DNA of 64,000 bases from Roseiarcus sp963798015. GTDB lineage: Bacteria; Pseudomonadota; Alphaproteobacteria; Rhizobiales; Beijerinckiaceae. This document shows positions 36,949-45,995 of the stretch, in pieces. How positions within the stretch are numbered: the first letter of the stretch is position 1; the number at the start of each line of letters is the position of its first letter. A program made the translations under genes and the position numbers. The notes under the pieces are model-generated. The model did no database searches. It saw nothing but the letters and a program-made list of their open reading frames with translations, and was not told where the DNA came from. The stretch is taken from the NCBI GenBank assembly GCA_963798015.1, contig CAWCSA010000002.1:310001-374000 (forward strand), written 5' to 3'.

Positions 36949-38484
36949 TCAAATCCCCTCGACCGACGCGACGAGCTCGTTATCGCTCCAACCCGCCGCG
37001 TGCTCGACGACGACTTTGCCATGGCGCATCACGAGCACTCGGTCGCAGACCCGCAAATCCTCGAGCTCCCCGCTCGCCACCAAAATCGCCCGCCCGTCGC
37101 GACGGGTATTTTCGATGACGCGCAGCAGTGCTTCCTTCGATTTCACGTCGACGCCTGCTGTCGGATCGATGAGAACGAGAACCGACGGGCGGCTTGAGAG
37201 CGCCCGCCCCATCACAACCTTCTGCTGGTTGCCGCCGGAGAGATCCGACACGAGTTGGTCCGGTCCCTGCGTGACGACGCCAAGCGCCTCGATTGCATTT
37301 TTCGCCGCCGACGCGCGGCGAGCCGGGGCGATGAATCCGAGCGGTCCGAGCGCATTCGCAATCGGCATCGTGATATTGTCAGCGATCGATTGCGTGAGAA
37401 CGAGCCCCTGCCGATGCCGGCTTTTTGGCACGCAGCCAATTCCGAGCCCGAGCGCGGAGGGAACGTCGCCCGAGCGGAGGGGGACGCCGTTGATCCGGAT
37501 TATCCCAGCCTCGTATGGCCCCAAACCGGCGACGGCCTCGGCCACGCCGAGACGGCCGCTGCTGGTCGCGCCGCAAAGTCCGATGATCTCGCCTGCGCGA
37601 ACCGAGAAGCTTACGTTCTCGAAATCTTCGCCGCTGAGGTCGTTCACTTCGAGCGTAACGCCGCCCTCAATAGGCGTCTTTCGGTTGGCGGCGTCGGCGA
37701 AACTGAAACTCACTTGCTCGCCGGTCATCGCCTCGATGAGTGCGTCCTTGGGCAAGGTCGCGGCCGGCGCGGTCAGGATGTGCCTCGCGTCGCGCAGGAC
37801 GGTCACGGTCTGGCAGACCTCATAGACCTCCTGAAGATGATGGGAGATGAACAGGAACGTCACCCCTTGCGCCTGCAATCGGCGCATTTGCGCAAACAGG
37901 CGCTTGATTTCCTCTCCGTCCAATTGAGCTGTCGGCTCGTCGAGAATGATGAAGCGCGCGCCATAGGAAAGAGCGCGCGCGATCTCGACCAATTGCCGAG
38001 CCTCGACCCGAAGATCGCCAGCCCGCGAACGCTCCGAGACCGAAACATCCCAGCGATCGAGCACCTCACGGGCGTCTCGCCACAGCGTGCCCCAGTTGAT
38101 GAAGCCACGCCGAAGCGGCTGCCGATTGATGAACAGGTTTTCAGCAACCGTCAGGTCCGGAATGATGGTCGAATGCTGGTAGACGCAGGCGACCCGCTGG
38201 CGCCACCCTTCTCGGTCGGCGATCGCCGGCGCCTTTTCGCCATGGAAGCGGATCTCGCCGCTGTCAGGCTCGCGAAGGCCGGTCAGGATTCCGACGAGCG
38301 TCGACTTGCCGGCGCCGTTGCGCCCGACCAGCGCATGCGACTCGCCGGGAAGTACGCGCAGGCGCGCATCGCTGAGCGCGACGGTCGCGCCATAGCGCTT
38401 CGAGACGCCGGCGGCTTCTACAATTGGAACGGCGTCAGCTCCTACAAGCCCCGCGGAGCTCTCGGGCGCTGACGTTTCGGTCAT
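36949..38484 (-). CDS. Monosaccharide ABC transporter, duplicated ATP-binding protein
   Basis: A 511-residue tandem ATPase (RbsA/MglA/XylG type) with two nucleotide-binding domains. Domain 1 has Walker A ALVGRNGAGKSTLVGILTG, the unusual signature LRVEARQLVEIARAL, and FIILDEPTAQLDG. Domain 2 has IIGLCGATSSGRLGVAEAVA (a degenerate Walker A, as usual in the family) and LSGGNQQKVVMGRALSSRPS with VLVLIDPTAGVDV. The start at 38484 is chosen because the upstream binding-protein gene ends at 38501; an in-frame start at 38541 would overlap it. Order is binding protein, ATPase, permease on the minus strand. Confidence 0.92.
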   Translation of the reverse strand: MTETSAPESSAGLVGADAVPIVEAAGVSKRYGATVALSDARLRVLPGESHALVGRNGAGKSTLVGILTGLREPDSGEIRFHGEKAPAIADREGWRQRVACVYQHSTIIPDLTVAENLFINRQPLRRGFINWGTLWRDAREVLDRWDVSVSERSRAGDLRVEARQLVEIARALSYGARFIILDEPTAQLDGEEIKRLFAQMRRLQAQGVTFLFISHHLQEVYEVCQTVTVLRDARHILTAPAATLPKDALIEAMTGEQVSFSFADAANRKTPIEGGVTLEVNDLSGEDFENVSFSVRAGEIIGLCGATSSGRLGVAEAVAGLGPYEAGIIRINGVPLRSGDVPSALGLGIGCVPKSRHRQGLVLTQSIADNITMPIANALGPLGFIAPARRASAAKNAIEALGVVTQGPDQLVSDLSGGNQQKVVMGRALSSRPSVLVLIDPTAGVDVKSKEALLRVIENTRRDGRAILVASGELEDLRVCDRVLVMRHGKVVVEHAAGWSDNELVASVEGI

Positions 38485-38500
38485 CAAGGACGCTACCAAG

Positions 38501-39520
38501 CTATTTGGGATTGTTCCCCCAAAACGCCTTGTCGTCGACATTGGCCTTGGTGACCAATTGCGCCGGAAGCTGATCTTCGAGAACGCCCGGAGCCACTTCG
38601 AGAATCGTGCTGTCGTGGTCCGTCGGGCCGGCCTTGAAGGTTTTTCCTTCGATCGCGTCCTTCAGATACATGATGCCGTATTTCGCATAGAGGTCCGCCG
38701 GCTGGGAGACGGTGGCGTCGATCTCGCCCTTGCGGATCGCGTCGAACTCCTGGGGAATTCCATCATTGCTCACAATGACGATGTGGCCTGCTTCGCCGGC
38801 CGGATGGAGCATCCCTTTACGCTTCAGCGTCTGCAAAGTCGGCGCGAGGAAAACGCCGCCCGCATGCATGTAGATCGCTTTGAGATCCGGCGTCGAATTG
38901 AGAATGGTGTCGAGGCCAGCCGCCGCGTCCTCGCCCGACCAGGCCTTGGTTGGAATTTCGAGCTCCTTGAGCTTGGGATAATTCTTCCTGATGCAGTCGC
39001 GGAAACCATTGCCGCGGTCGCGGCCATTGATCGACGCCTGGTCGCCCATGATCTGTACGACCGGGCCTTCCGCCACGTGCTCGCCGATGTATTTACAGGC
39101 CTTCTCGCCGTAAGCGATGTTGTTCGCACGTACGACGATGGCGACCGGACCGGTCTCGGTCGCGACGTCGACCGCGACGACCTTCACATTCGCGGCTGCC
39201 GCCGTCTTCAGAATTGTTCCCGCCGCCGAACTGTCGAATGGCGAGAAAATGAGGCCTTTGGCGCCGAGCGTGATCGCGTTCTTCACCCCGGTGATCTGCT
39301 TCGCCGTGTCGAATTCGGAGTTGAACGGCTGCAGCAGGTCGACGCCCTGAGCCTTCGCCTGCTCGACGATATATTGGTTGTAGGCGGTCCAGAACGGCGA
39401 CGTCAGCGTGGTGAGATCGACCGCGATTTTTGGCCCGTCGGCAGCAGAGGCGCCGACGATGAGCGCGCTCAGCGTGGCGGCCGTCAGCGCAGTCAGAACA
39501 AAGGTGCGCTTCATTTGCAT
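38501..39520 (-). CDS. Sugar ABC transporter periplasmic binding protein
   Basis: A 339-residue protein with a signal peptide (MKRTFVLTALTAATLSALIV, cleaved after ASA) and a ribose-type periplasmic binding fold: KIAVDLTTLTSPFWTAYNQY, GLIFSPFDSSAAGTILK, VAVDVATETGPVAIVVRANN, QIMGDQASINGRDRGNGF and IVSNDGIPQEFDAIRKGEID. It gives the importer its specificity; the sugar is not known. Start ATG nine bases after GGAGG. It is the first gene of the three-gene importer operon. Confidence 0.9.
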   Translation of the reverse strand: MQMKRTFVLTALTAATLSALIVGASAADGPKIAVDLTTLTSPFWTAYNQYIVEQAKAQGVDLLQPFNSEFDTAKQITGVKNAITLGAKGLIFSPFDSSAAGTILKTAAAANVKVVAVDVATETGPVAIVVRANNIAYGEKACKYIGEHVAEGPVVQIMGDQASINGRDRGNGFRDCIRKNYPKLKELEIPTKAWSGEDAAAGLDTILNSTPDLKAIYMHAGGVFLAPTLQTLKRKGMLHPAGEAGHIVIVSNDGIPQEFDAIRKGEIDATVSQPADLYAKYGIMYLKDAIEGKTFKAGPTDHDSTILEVAPGVLEDQLPAQLVTKANVDDKAFWGNNPK

Positions 39521-40046
39521 GTTTTGTTTCCTCCCGAATTTTTTACGCCGTCTTCGTTAGGGGGCGGCCCGGGGACGGTCAAGCCATCGCGGGTAAGAGC
39601 GAAAGGCGCGCGGTGCAATTGCCGAGGACGCGGGCACAATACGAGGCGAGGGCGGTCAGCGCGCGTCAGGCGCCGGGCACGAAGATGAGCCGCCGAGCGC
39701 GCCCAGTGGGGGGGGCCGGCCCTAACGCCTTTTGCTTTTGAGTTCGCGCGGAGACCGCCCGATCTCCTGCCCAAAGCCCGTCATCCGACGGGCTTGGTGT
39801 GCTAACGGCGCCGATTCCAGCGAAGCGCAGCCTGCTCCGGGTCTTCGGCCGTTTGGCCTCTCATCCGGATGCATGCCGCTACTGTAGCGCCTAACAGCTG
39901 TGGAATGGCTCATAATTCATGTGCATTGACGTCGCCGAGGACGAGATTCGTGGCTTTGGGCTCAAACGGCATCGAGTCAGCGGTGTTGGAATCGTGGCCG
40001 TCCGACTCAAGCCTTCGACACGCGAAACGTCTTCGTACGGTTTTGA
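39521..40046. other. Intergenic region left of the IS1202-like element
   Basis: No convincing gene. It should contain the promoter of the sugar-importer operon (near 39530-39600). A GC-rich run with many G bases lies around 39705-39720. The last 16 bases (40031-40046, CTTCGTACGGTTTTGA) are the left copy of the target duplication of the adjacent insertion sequence. Confidence 0.5.
40031..40046. repeat. Left target-site duplication of the IS1202-like element
   Basis: The sequence CTTCGTACGGTTTTGA recurs exactly at 41438-41453 on the other side of the element. A length of 16 bases is long for a target duplication but within the range known for a subgroup of IS1202-family elements (15-18 bases). 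Confidence 0.85.
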
Positions 40047-41437
40047 TGTCGATAGCGAATTAAGTTGTCCGGTTTTGGTAGCCCATCATATGTCCGCTTC
40101 TTCTGGTTCTGTTCTGCCTCGTGGGCGGGGTGGGCAAGCCGGAGGCTTGTCCATGCCGTCCACGAGGGCTTCGCCGCCGAGCGGATTTAAGCGGCGTTTT
40201 TCGCATCTCTGATCGCTCCGTTCTGGTCATATCGGCCGATGCAGCGGGGCCCGTGGAAGAGGGCGTGGGAGCCGTCGGGGTAGACGTGGACCTTGACCCG
40301 CGCCTTGACGAAATGGGGCCGCATCGGGCTTTCGGGGATCTGCAGTTTCAGCGTCCGGTAGGACACGCAATTGTCGTTCATGACCTGGCGTTCCTCCTGC
40401 ACGCAGAGAATCTCGTCGAGGTCGACGCCCGGAATAAGCGTGAAGGCTGAACCCTCGCCGGCCGGATCGACGGCGAAGCGGGCGTTGTGTTCCGGCTGAT
40501 AGACGTCGCGGAGGAAAGCGTTGGCTGCTTCGATGTCGGTGACGCCGGCGAGCCGGAGCTCCTTGGGCAGCCGGCCCTGAAGCGTGCCGAACATCCGTTC
40601 CGAACGGCCACGGGCCTGGGGAGAGAAAGCCCCGATATGCTCGATTCCGAGCTGCTCAAGGGCTCGCCCGACCTGGGTCGGTGAGCCGCGGTCGATCTCG
40701 CCGGCCTTGGTGGTGCGGAAATAGTGCGAGCCGCGATCCGTATAGAGGCTCATCGGCAGGCCGTGCTCGGCGAAAACCTCCTTCAGCGCCCGGAAGGTCG
40801 AGGCCGTGCCCTCCTCCTCGATGAGAAAGGCCGAATAGATCGCCCCCGTCGCATCGTCGAGCGTCACGATCAGGTCGAGCGCCGGCTGGCCCTCGAGCCA
40901 TTCGTGGCGCGAGCCGTCCTGGTGCAGCATCATGCCCGGCAGTGGCCGCCGCTCGCGCTTGCGCCGGTGGGCGCCCTTGCGCGGCGCCTTCGCCACAACG
41001 CCCGCCCACTGAAGATGCAGCTTCGTCCAGGTGTAGCCCCAGCCGAAGCCGTGATCCTTGATCAGATGCTCGTGGAAGTGCTTGACCGTAAAACCCTGGT
41101 AGCGCTCGCGGTAAAGCCGCTCCACTTCCTCCGCCCGATCGGCGGGAACCCGCCTGCCCGACGCCTGGCCGAGCCGGCGGTCGACAAGCCCAGCCTCGCC
41201 TTCCTCTTCGTAACGCCGCGTCCAGCGCCGGAACGTCCGCTCGCTCACGCCGAGCAACTCAGCCGCCTCTTCCTGGTTCAGCTCCGCCAATTCCCAGCGG
41301 TTCAGAACGTTCAAAAACACCGTCATGCGCACACCCTGAAGGGCTTCTGTCCAGCGCATCCAACCCCTCCAAAAAGGGCCGGATCTACCGGACAGATCGT
41401 GCGCTACCTAAACCGGACATATCGTCTGCTACCGACA
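40047..41437 (-). mobile_element. IS1202/ISNCY-type insertion sequence
   Basis: An insertion of about 1.39 kb whose ends match as inverted repeats: TGTCGATAGC at the left and GCTACCGACA at the right. Inside each end the motif TGTCCGG recurs about 18-19 bases in, then GGTAGC and another TGTCCG about 23 bases further, giving each end an array of likely transposase-binding sites. One transposase gene fills the middle. Flanked by an exact 16-base duplication. Confidence 0.88.
40187..41359 (-). CDS. IS1202/ISNCY-type transposase
   Basis: A 390-residue transposase with an N-terminal helix-turn-helix (LNQEEAAELLGVSERTFRRW) and a retroviral-integrase-like (DDE) core: MMLHQDGSRHEWLEG, SLYTDRGSHYFRTT and FSPQARGRSERMFGTLQGRL (Asp, Asp, Glu). 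The domain layout and motifs agree with ISNCY/IS1202 transposases. The start may be the Met at residue 12 (MTVFLNVLNRWEL), because the first residues lie close to the end repeats. The frame is intact, so the element may be active. Confidence 0.9.
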   Translation of the reverse strand: MRWTEALQGVRMTVFLNVLNRWELAELNQEEAAELLGVSERTFRRWTRRYEEEGEAGLVDRRLGQASGRRVPADRAEEVERLYRERYQGFTVKHFHEHLIKDHGFGWGYTWTKLHLQWAGVVAKAPRKGAHRRKRERRPLPGMMLHQDGSRHEWLEGQPALDLIVTLDDATGAIYSAFLIEEEGTASTFRALKEVFAEHGLPMSLYTDRGSHYFRTTKAGEIDRGSPTQVGRALEQLGIEHIGAFSPQARGRSERMFGTLQGRLPKELRLAGVTDIEAANAFLRDVYQPEHNARFAVDPAGEGSAFTLIPGVDLDEILCVQEERQVMNDNCVSYRTLKLQIPESPMRPHFVKARVKVHVYPDGSHALFHGPRCIGRYDQNGAIRDAKNAA

Positions 41438-41453
41438 CTTCGTACGGTTTTGA
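41438..41453. repeat. Right target-site duplication of the IS1202-like element
   Basis: Exact second copy of CTTCGTACGGTTTTGA (the first is at 40031-40046). Confidence 0.85.
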
Positions 41454-41776
41454 TTGCTAGAAAACAGAAATCGTGCTATGCATTCTATTCACCGGACCAA
41501 ACATCGGGCCGCCGAAGGCGCCTCGACCGGAGTTAGAACGGAGGGATGAGATCGGCTCGACCCCTCTTAAGGAAGCGACCCATCGGACAGAGTTTTACCC
41601 CCGCGGTTCCGCTTCGGAAAGACGTCGAGCTTCATGACCTCATCCTGGGGGCAATGCGGAGCCTCGCACCCTCGTTGTGGGTGCTGGAGCGTCCCCTTCG
41701 ACACGCTCGGGGCAGGTTTTCGAGGGCCGTGTCGCAATGCCTTGAGGCTCGAAATATTGGGGAGCCGCTTTTTTTT
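41454..41776. other. Spacer between two insertion sequences
   Basis: No gene recognised. It ends in eight T bases (41769-41776) at the edge of the IS66 element, which probably are the left copy of that element's target duplication. Confidence 0.45.
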
Positions 41777-43306
41777 GTAACTGCCCAGCCGAGTGGGTCA
41801 GGGTGAGATGGCGTTGGCGAGGGCTGTTGGGTTGGCGGCGAGGGCTTTGAGGATGTTCAGGCCCTGTTTTCGTGCGGTTGCGATGACGGAGCGGAGGGCT
41901 GCGAAAGCATGAGCGCCCTCGGGGGTCCGGAAGCCGCCGGAGATTTTCATTTTCACCTTCATCATCCGGAGCGCCTGTTCGGCCAGATTGTTGGTGAAGG
42001 GAACCTCGAAGTCCACGAGGAAGCGCAGTACGTCGTCTTTGAATCTATGCAGGCGAAGCAGCAGATTGTCTCCGGCCCTGCGTTTCGTGCGGCCGCTTTT
42101 GGCGCCCCCTTTTTCGAGGCGGGGAAGGCTGCGATGCCAGGCGAGGCCTTGGCGCAGGGCCTCCCAGTAGCGGGCGTGGAAGGCTTCGAGCACCGCAGGG
42201 GAGAGCGCGGTTTTGCCGTTTGCGCGGGCTTCTGCGACCGTCTTGCAGGCGTCGCGGAGACAATCGTTCATGGCTCCGGCCCAAGGCTCCTTGTCGAACT
42301 GGATGAGCGCCTTGAGTTCGCGCAAGTGATGGGCGTTGCAGAGCGCATGGACAGGGGGCTGCGCCGCCGTCCCGAGCTTGGCGTAGGATTTGAAGCCGTC
42401 GTGGACGACGACGCCCCCTTCGAGGCCTTCGGGCATCGCGCCGCGCTTGGCGCCAGCGCGGTAGAGCGTGAGGGTTTCGGTGGCGACGGTATGCAGCCAC
42501 TGCGTTTTGCCGCCGATGCGCAGGCCGGTCTCGTCGAGGCAGCGCACGCGCGCGGCGCACACGAGCGCGCCGATCCGCTTCGTGACGGGCGCCAACGCCC
42601 CCGCTTCCCGCCGCGTCCATTCCGCCACGCTCGCCGCACAAAGGCTTTCCGCGCCAATCAGGTCGGCAAGCGCCTCGGCCGCGCGGGCCTCGGGAATCAA
42701 ATGCTGCGCGTGGAGATAGACGGCGGCGGCGCGGACGCGCCCGCCATATTGGACGGGTCTCCTCACCCCTTCGGGAAAAGCCCCCGGGTCGCTCCGCCGC
42801 AGCCGGCGCAGGCATAAACCAGGCCCCGATGCTCGGTGACCTCGATCAGCCGCTCCGGCAGATCGAACACCTGGCGCCGCTCGAGGCCTCGCGCCTCGCC
42901 AAGGCTGAGGGCCGAGCCGCAATGACGGCAAGCCGCCGCCGCGTGCGTCACGATCCGGTCGGGTTTGGCCCTCTGGCGCAGGGTCTCGCCCTTGTGGCCT
43001 TTCTGGCCCCCGCTCGGCCGGCCCGAAGGCTCGCGAAGGCTCAAAGGCTTCTTCCGCAGACCATCGCTCGAAGGCGGCTTCGAACTCGTCGAACTGTCAA
43101 GGCCCAGCCGGCGCCGAAGCTCCGCATTCTCAGCCCGCAACACTTCCAGTTCCCGCTGGAGCGACGCGATCAGGGCTGCGACCTCGGAGGGCAGAATCAT
43201 CCCCCAAGGCAATCACATTCCGCCCAACCTGACTCCTCCCCAATCCACACAATCCAAAAATCCCTGCCCACCGTGACAAATCCGACTCACCCCCCTGGGC
43301 AGTTAC
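41777..43306 (-). mobile_element. IS66-family insertion sequence with transposase only
   Basis: Both ends read GTAACTGCCCAG inward, followed by an imperfect repeat (about 19 of 25 bases), which fits the GTAA ends of IS66. T-runs of eight and seven bases flank it, consistent with an 8-base target duplication. There are no tnpA/tnpB accessory genes, only one transposase gene, as in the ISBst12 group of the family. Confidence 0.85.
41798..43212 (-). pseudogene. IS66-family transposase, frameshifted
   Basis: The N-terminal part (43212 to 42763) has the leucine-rich coiled segment LIASLQRELEVLRAENAELR, the LDSSTSSKPPSSDGLRKKPL region and the zinc-finger cysteines (AACRHCGSAL, VYACAGCGG). The rest, to 41798, is in another frame and has CLDETGLRIGGKTQWLHTVA (Asp), HALCNAHHLRELKAL and VPFTNNLAEQALRMMKVKMK (Glu). 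The frames meet at a run of five C bases (42781-42785); six would restore GATRGAFPEGV in one frame of about 470 residues. No slippery heptamer of the kind used for programmed shifting is apparent, so a lesion or a base-count error is more likely. Confidence 0.85.
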
Positions 43307-43734
43307 TTTTTTTGTTTGAATCGGCTGTAATCCATTGAAAAGGCTCGATTCGAAAAAGTAAACGCTAGTAAATGCAAGCAATTTTACTAGCGTTTACTAT
43401 CGTTTAGGCGCGTTTAAGAGCGTTTATGCGCCCCGTTCCGGGCGCCCACGCGGACAACTCAGGCCCCCGCCGACCCGCTCGCCCCCGACCCGCACAGCCC
43501 CTCCAACACCGCCGGCGAAGCAGCCAGGCTCCAAAGCCGCTTGACCTCAAGAGGCCGGATGGAGCACATCGCGAAAAGCGCTATGCGGCTGTTGCACAAG
43601 AACTTGGATGATCGTGAGCGAGAATTGTAGAGATTTCGAGCAAAAGCGCGGCCACCTTGGACCGAATAAAGGGTTTCCCGAAGCAATATCAGCGAGCGCT
43701 TCAGCACTGCTCCTCGGTTTGGTAAGCTTTACGT
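43307..43734. other. AT-rich spacer before the hopanoid operon
   Basis: It separates the IS66 element from hpnA and must hold the hopanoid operon's promoter unless transcription comes from elsewhere. The left half (43307-43425) is strikingly AT-rich for this genome and contains the phased repeats listed separately. A stem GCGCCC / GGGCGC lies at 43428-43445. No gene is recognised in 43446-43734. Confidence 0.5.
43357..43430. repeat. Perfect 16-bp inverted repeat plus four CGTTTA repeats at 10-bp spacing
   Basis: AGTAAACGCTAGTAAA at 43357-43372 and its exact complement TTTACTAGCGTTTACT at 43383-43398 face each other across 10 bases. Overlapping the right arm, CGTTTA recurs at 43391, 43401, 43411 and 43421, each one helical turn from the next. 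Such phasing suggests that a protein binds cooperatively on one face of the DNA: a repressor array, an iteron-like site or a transposon end. It lies about 305-380 bases before hpnA and about 50 bases from the IS66 end. Confidence 0.8.
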
Positions 43735-44814
43735 ATGGATCGTGACGTCGGACAAAGCGTTGCTCGCGTGCCGGCTGACGTCGCAGAAGTGGCAGCCGCG
43801 ACCGACGGCGCGCGCGAATTGCCAGCGTCCTCGACCGTTCTGGTCACGGGCGCGAGCGGCTTTCTTGGTTCTGCGATCGCCGCTGCGCTGAGAGCCCGCG
43901 GCCACGCCGTCCGCGTTCTGGCGCGTGCTTCAAGCCCACGCACGAATCTCAACACGGCGGACGTTGTTTGCGAGGGCGACCTCCGGGATCGCGCCTCGTT
44001 GGCGGCGGCGCTGAAAGGCGTCCGCTACCTTTTCCACGCGGCTGCCGATTATCAACTCTGGGCGCGAGACCCCGAAGAGATCCGCCGCAGCAATGTCGAG
44101 GGCACGCGCCTCATCATGGAGGAGGCGCTCAGCGCCAGTGTCGAGCGCATCGTCTATACCAGTAGCGTGGCGACTTTGAAGCTTACTAACGGCGCCGCCT
44201 CGACAGAGGACAATCCGCTCGCCGACGGCGAGGGGATCGGCACCTATAAGCGCAGCAAAGTGGCGGCTGAGCGTTTGGTCGAAACCATGATCCAGCGCGA
44301 TGGACTGCCGGCGGTCATCGCCAACCCGTCGACGCCAATCGGTCCCCGCGACGTGCGGCCGACGCCGACCGGCCGCATCATCATCGAGGCTGCATCAGGA
44401 CGCATGCCTGCCTTCGTGGAGACAGGACTAAACCTCGCGCATGTCGATGACGTCGCTGCCGGACACGTCGCCGCGCTTGAACGCGGGAGAATCGGAGAGC
44501 GCTATATTCTTGGCGGCGATAACGTCTTCCTCGCCGATATGCTTGCCGACATCGCACGGCTCGTCGGCCGGCGGCCGCCCAAGCTCAAAGTGCCGCGGAC
44601 AATGCTTTATCCAATCGCATACGGCGCCGAGTTGCTGGCGACGTTTCGTGGCGTCGAACCGTTTATCACAGCGGACGGCTTGCGGATGGCGCGCCATCAT
44701 ATGTTCTTCGACAATTCCAAGGCGCGGCGCGAGTTGGGCTATGCTTCAAGGCCCTATGTCGAGGGTCTCGCTGACGCGATCGCCTGGTTTCGCGCCCACG
44801 GCCATCTCAAATGA
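43735..44814 (+). CDS. hpnA: HpnA, hopanoid-associated sugar epimerase
   Basis: A 359-residue extended SDR (NAD-dependent epimerase) protein. The NAD-binding motif is TVLVTGASGFLGSAIAAALR; the catalytic Tyr-x3-Lys appears as GTYKRSKVAAERLVE, and RIVYTSSVATLKLTNGA and PSTPIGPRDVRPTPTGRII are typical HpnA stretches. Its role in hopanoid side-chain chemistry is not firmly set. About 33 residues precede the nucleotide fold, so the true start may be somewhat later. First gene of the hpnABCDE-shc operon; its stop overlaps hpnB by four bases. Confidence 0.93.
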   Translation: MDRDVGQSVARVPADVAEVAAATDGARELPASSTVLVTGASGFLGSAIAAALRARGHAVRVLARASSPRTNLNTADVVCEGDLRDRASLAAALKGVRYLFHAAADYQLWARDPEEIRRSNVEGTRLIMEEALSASVERIVYTSSVATLKLTNGAASTEDNPLADGEGIGTYKRSKVAAERLVETMIQRDGLPAVIANPSTPIGPRDVRPTPTGRIIIEAASGRMPAFVETGLNLAHVDDVAAGHVAALERGRIGERYILGGDNVFLADMLADIARLVGRRPPKLKVPRTMLYPIAYGAELLATFRGVEPFITADGLRMARHHMFFDNSKARRELGYASRPYVEGLADAIAWFRAHGHLK

Positions 44815-45995
44815 TTCTTGCCGCCATCTCGCTCATTCCGCTCGCGATCTGGGCGTATCTTCTGGTCGGCAGGGGATGGTTCTGGCTGTGCGGCGAGCGG
44901 GACAATTCCGCCGCCGCGGCGAACAAGGTTCGGAACGAGCCGGGTGCTTGGCCTAGCGTCGTCGCGATCATCCCGGCTCGCGACGAAGCCGACATGATTG
45001 CTCAGAGCGTCGGCTCGCTCCTCAGGCAGGAATATTCTGGGCCTTTTTCGGTGGTTGTTGTCGACGATCAGAGTACGGACGGCACTGCAGCCGTTGCGTC
45101 GACTGCCGCGCGCGACGCTCACGCGGCCGACCGGCTAGATATCGTTACAGGAACCGGCCCGCCGCCCGGTTGGACTGGCAAACTGTCGGCGATGCGCCAG
45201 GGCTTGGCCAAGGTCGAAGCGAGCGCACGGCCATCTGAATTCGTCCTGTTCACCGACGCCGACATCGCTTATGCGCCCCACGTGCTCTCTCGTCTGGTCG
45301 CCATCGCTCGCGCTAAAAACAGCGTGCTGACGTCGTTGATGGTAAAGCTGCGCTGTGAGAGCACGGCTGAGCGCTGGCTCGCGCCGGCCTTCGTCTTCTT
45401 TTTTCAGATGCTCTATCCCTTCGTTTGGGTGAACGATCCCAGTCGGACGACCGCCGCAGCCGCCGGCGGCTGCATGCTCGTGCGACGCGAAGCTCTTCAT
45501 GCCGCCGGCGGTCTCGAGGCTGTGCGCAACGCGCTGATCGACGATTGCGCTCTCGGCGCGCTCATGAAAGGGCAGGGGCCAATCTGGCTTGGGCTAACCG
45601 AGAGCGTCGATAGCTTGCGGGCCTATTCCACCTTCACCGAATTCCACCGGATGGTGTCGCGCTCGGCGTTCGCCGAACTGCGCTATTCGCCCCTGCGGCT
45701 TGCAGGCGCGATCGGAGGAATGGGGCTCGTCTATGTGGCGCCGCTGCTGTTTGCCATATTCGGACGCGACGCGGCGCAAGCCATCGGCGCGATCACGTGG
45801 GCGATGATGGCGATTGCGCTTGCGCCGATGCTGCGGCTCTACGGGCGTCCCGTTATTGGCGGCTTTGCCTTGCCCGCAGTCGCGGCAGCCTATGTCGCCT
45901 TCACGTTCGATTCGGCATACCAATATTGGCGGGGGCGCGGCGGCTACTGGAAGGGACGATTCCAAGCGCCAATGCGAGAGACAGGGCGCGCATGA
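44811..45995 (+). CDS. hpnB: HpnB, hopanoid-associated glycosyltransferase
   Basis: A 394-residue family 2 glycosyltransferase with an N-terminal membrane segment (AISLIPLAIWAYLLVG) and C-terminal membrane helices. The catalytic domain has VVAIIPARDEADMIAQSVGS, VVVVDDQSTDGTA, VLFTDADIAYAPHVLS (metal-binding DxD) and GRGPIWLG-type motifs (here MKGQGPIWLGLTESV). HpnB is found in most hopanoid operons; its sugar acceptor is unproven. Overlaps hpnA and hpnC by four bases at each end (ATGA). Confidence 0.92.
   Translation: MILAAISLIPLAIWAYLLVGRGWFWLCGERDNSAAAANKVRNEPGAWPSVVAIIPARDEADMIAQSVGSLLRQEYSGPFSVVVVDDQSTDGTAAVASTAARDAHAADRLDIVTGTGPPPGWTGKLSAMRQGLAKVEASARPSEFVLFTDADIAYAPHVLSRLVAIARAKNSVLTSLMVKLRCESTAERWLAPAFVFFFQMLYPFVWVNDPSRTTAAAAGGCMLVRREALHAAGGLEAVRNALIDDCALGALMKGQGPIWLGLTESVDSLRAYSTFTEFHRMVSRSAFAELRYSPLRLAGAIGGMGLVYVAPLLFAIFGRDAAQAIGAITWAMMAIALAPMLRLYGRPVIGGFALPAVAAAYVAFTFDSAYQYWRGRGGYWKGRFQAPMRETGRA

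Noticed and set aside
43391..43430. CGTTTA repeats as a CRISPR array
   Set aside because: Repeats are six bases with four-base spacers; CRISPR repeats and spacers are each over 20 bases, and no cas gene is near.
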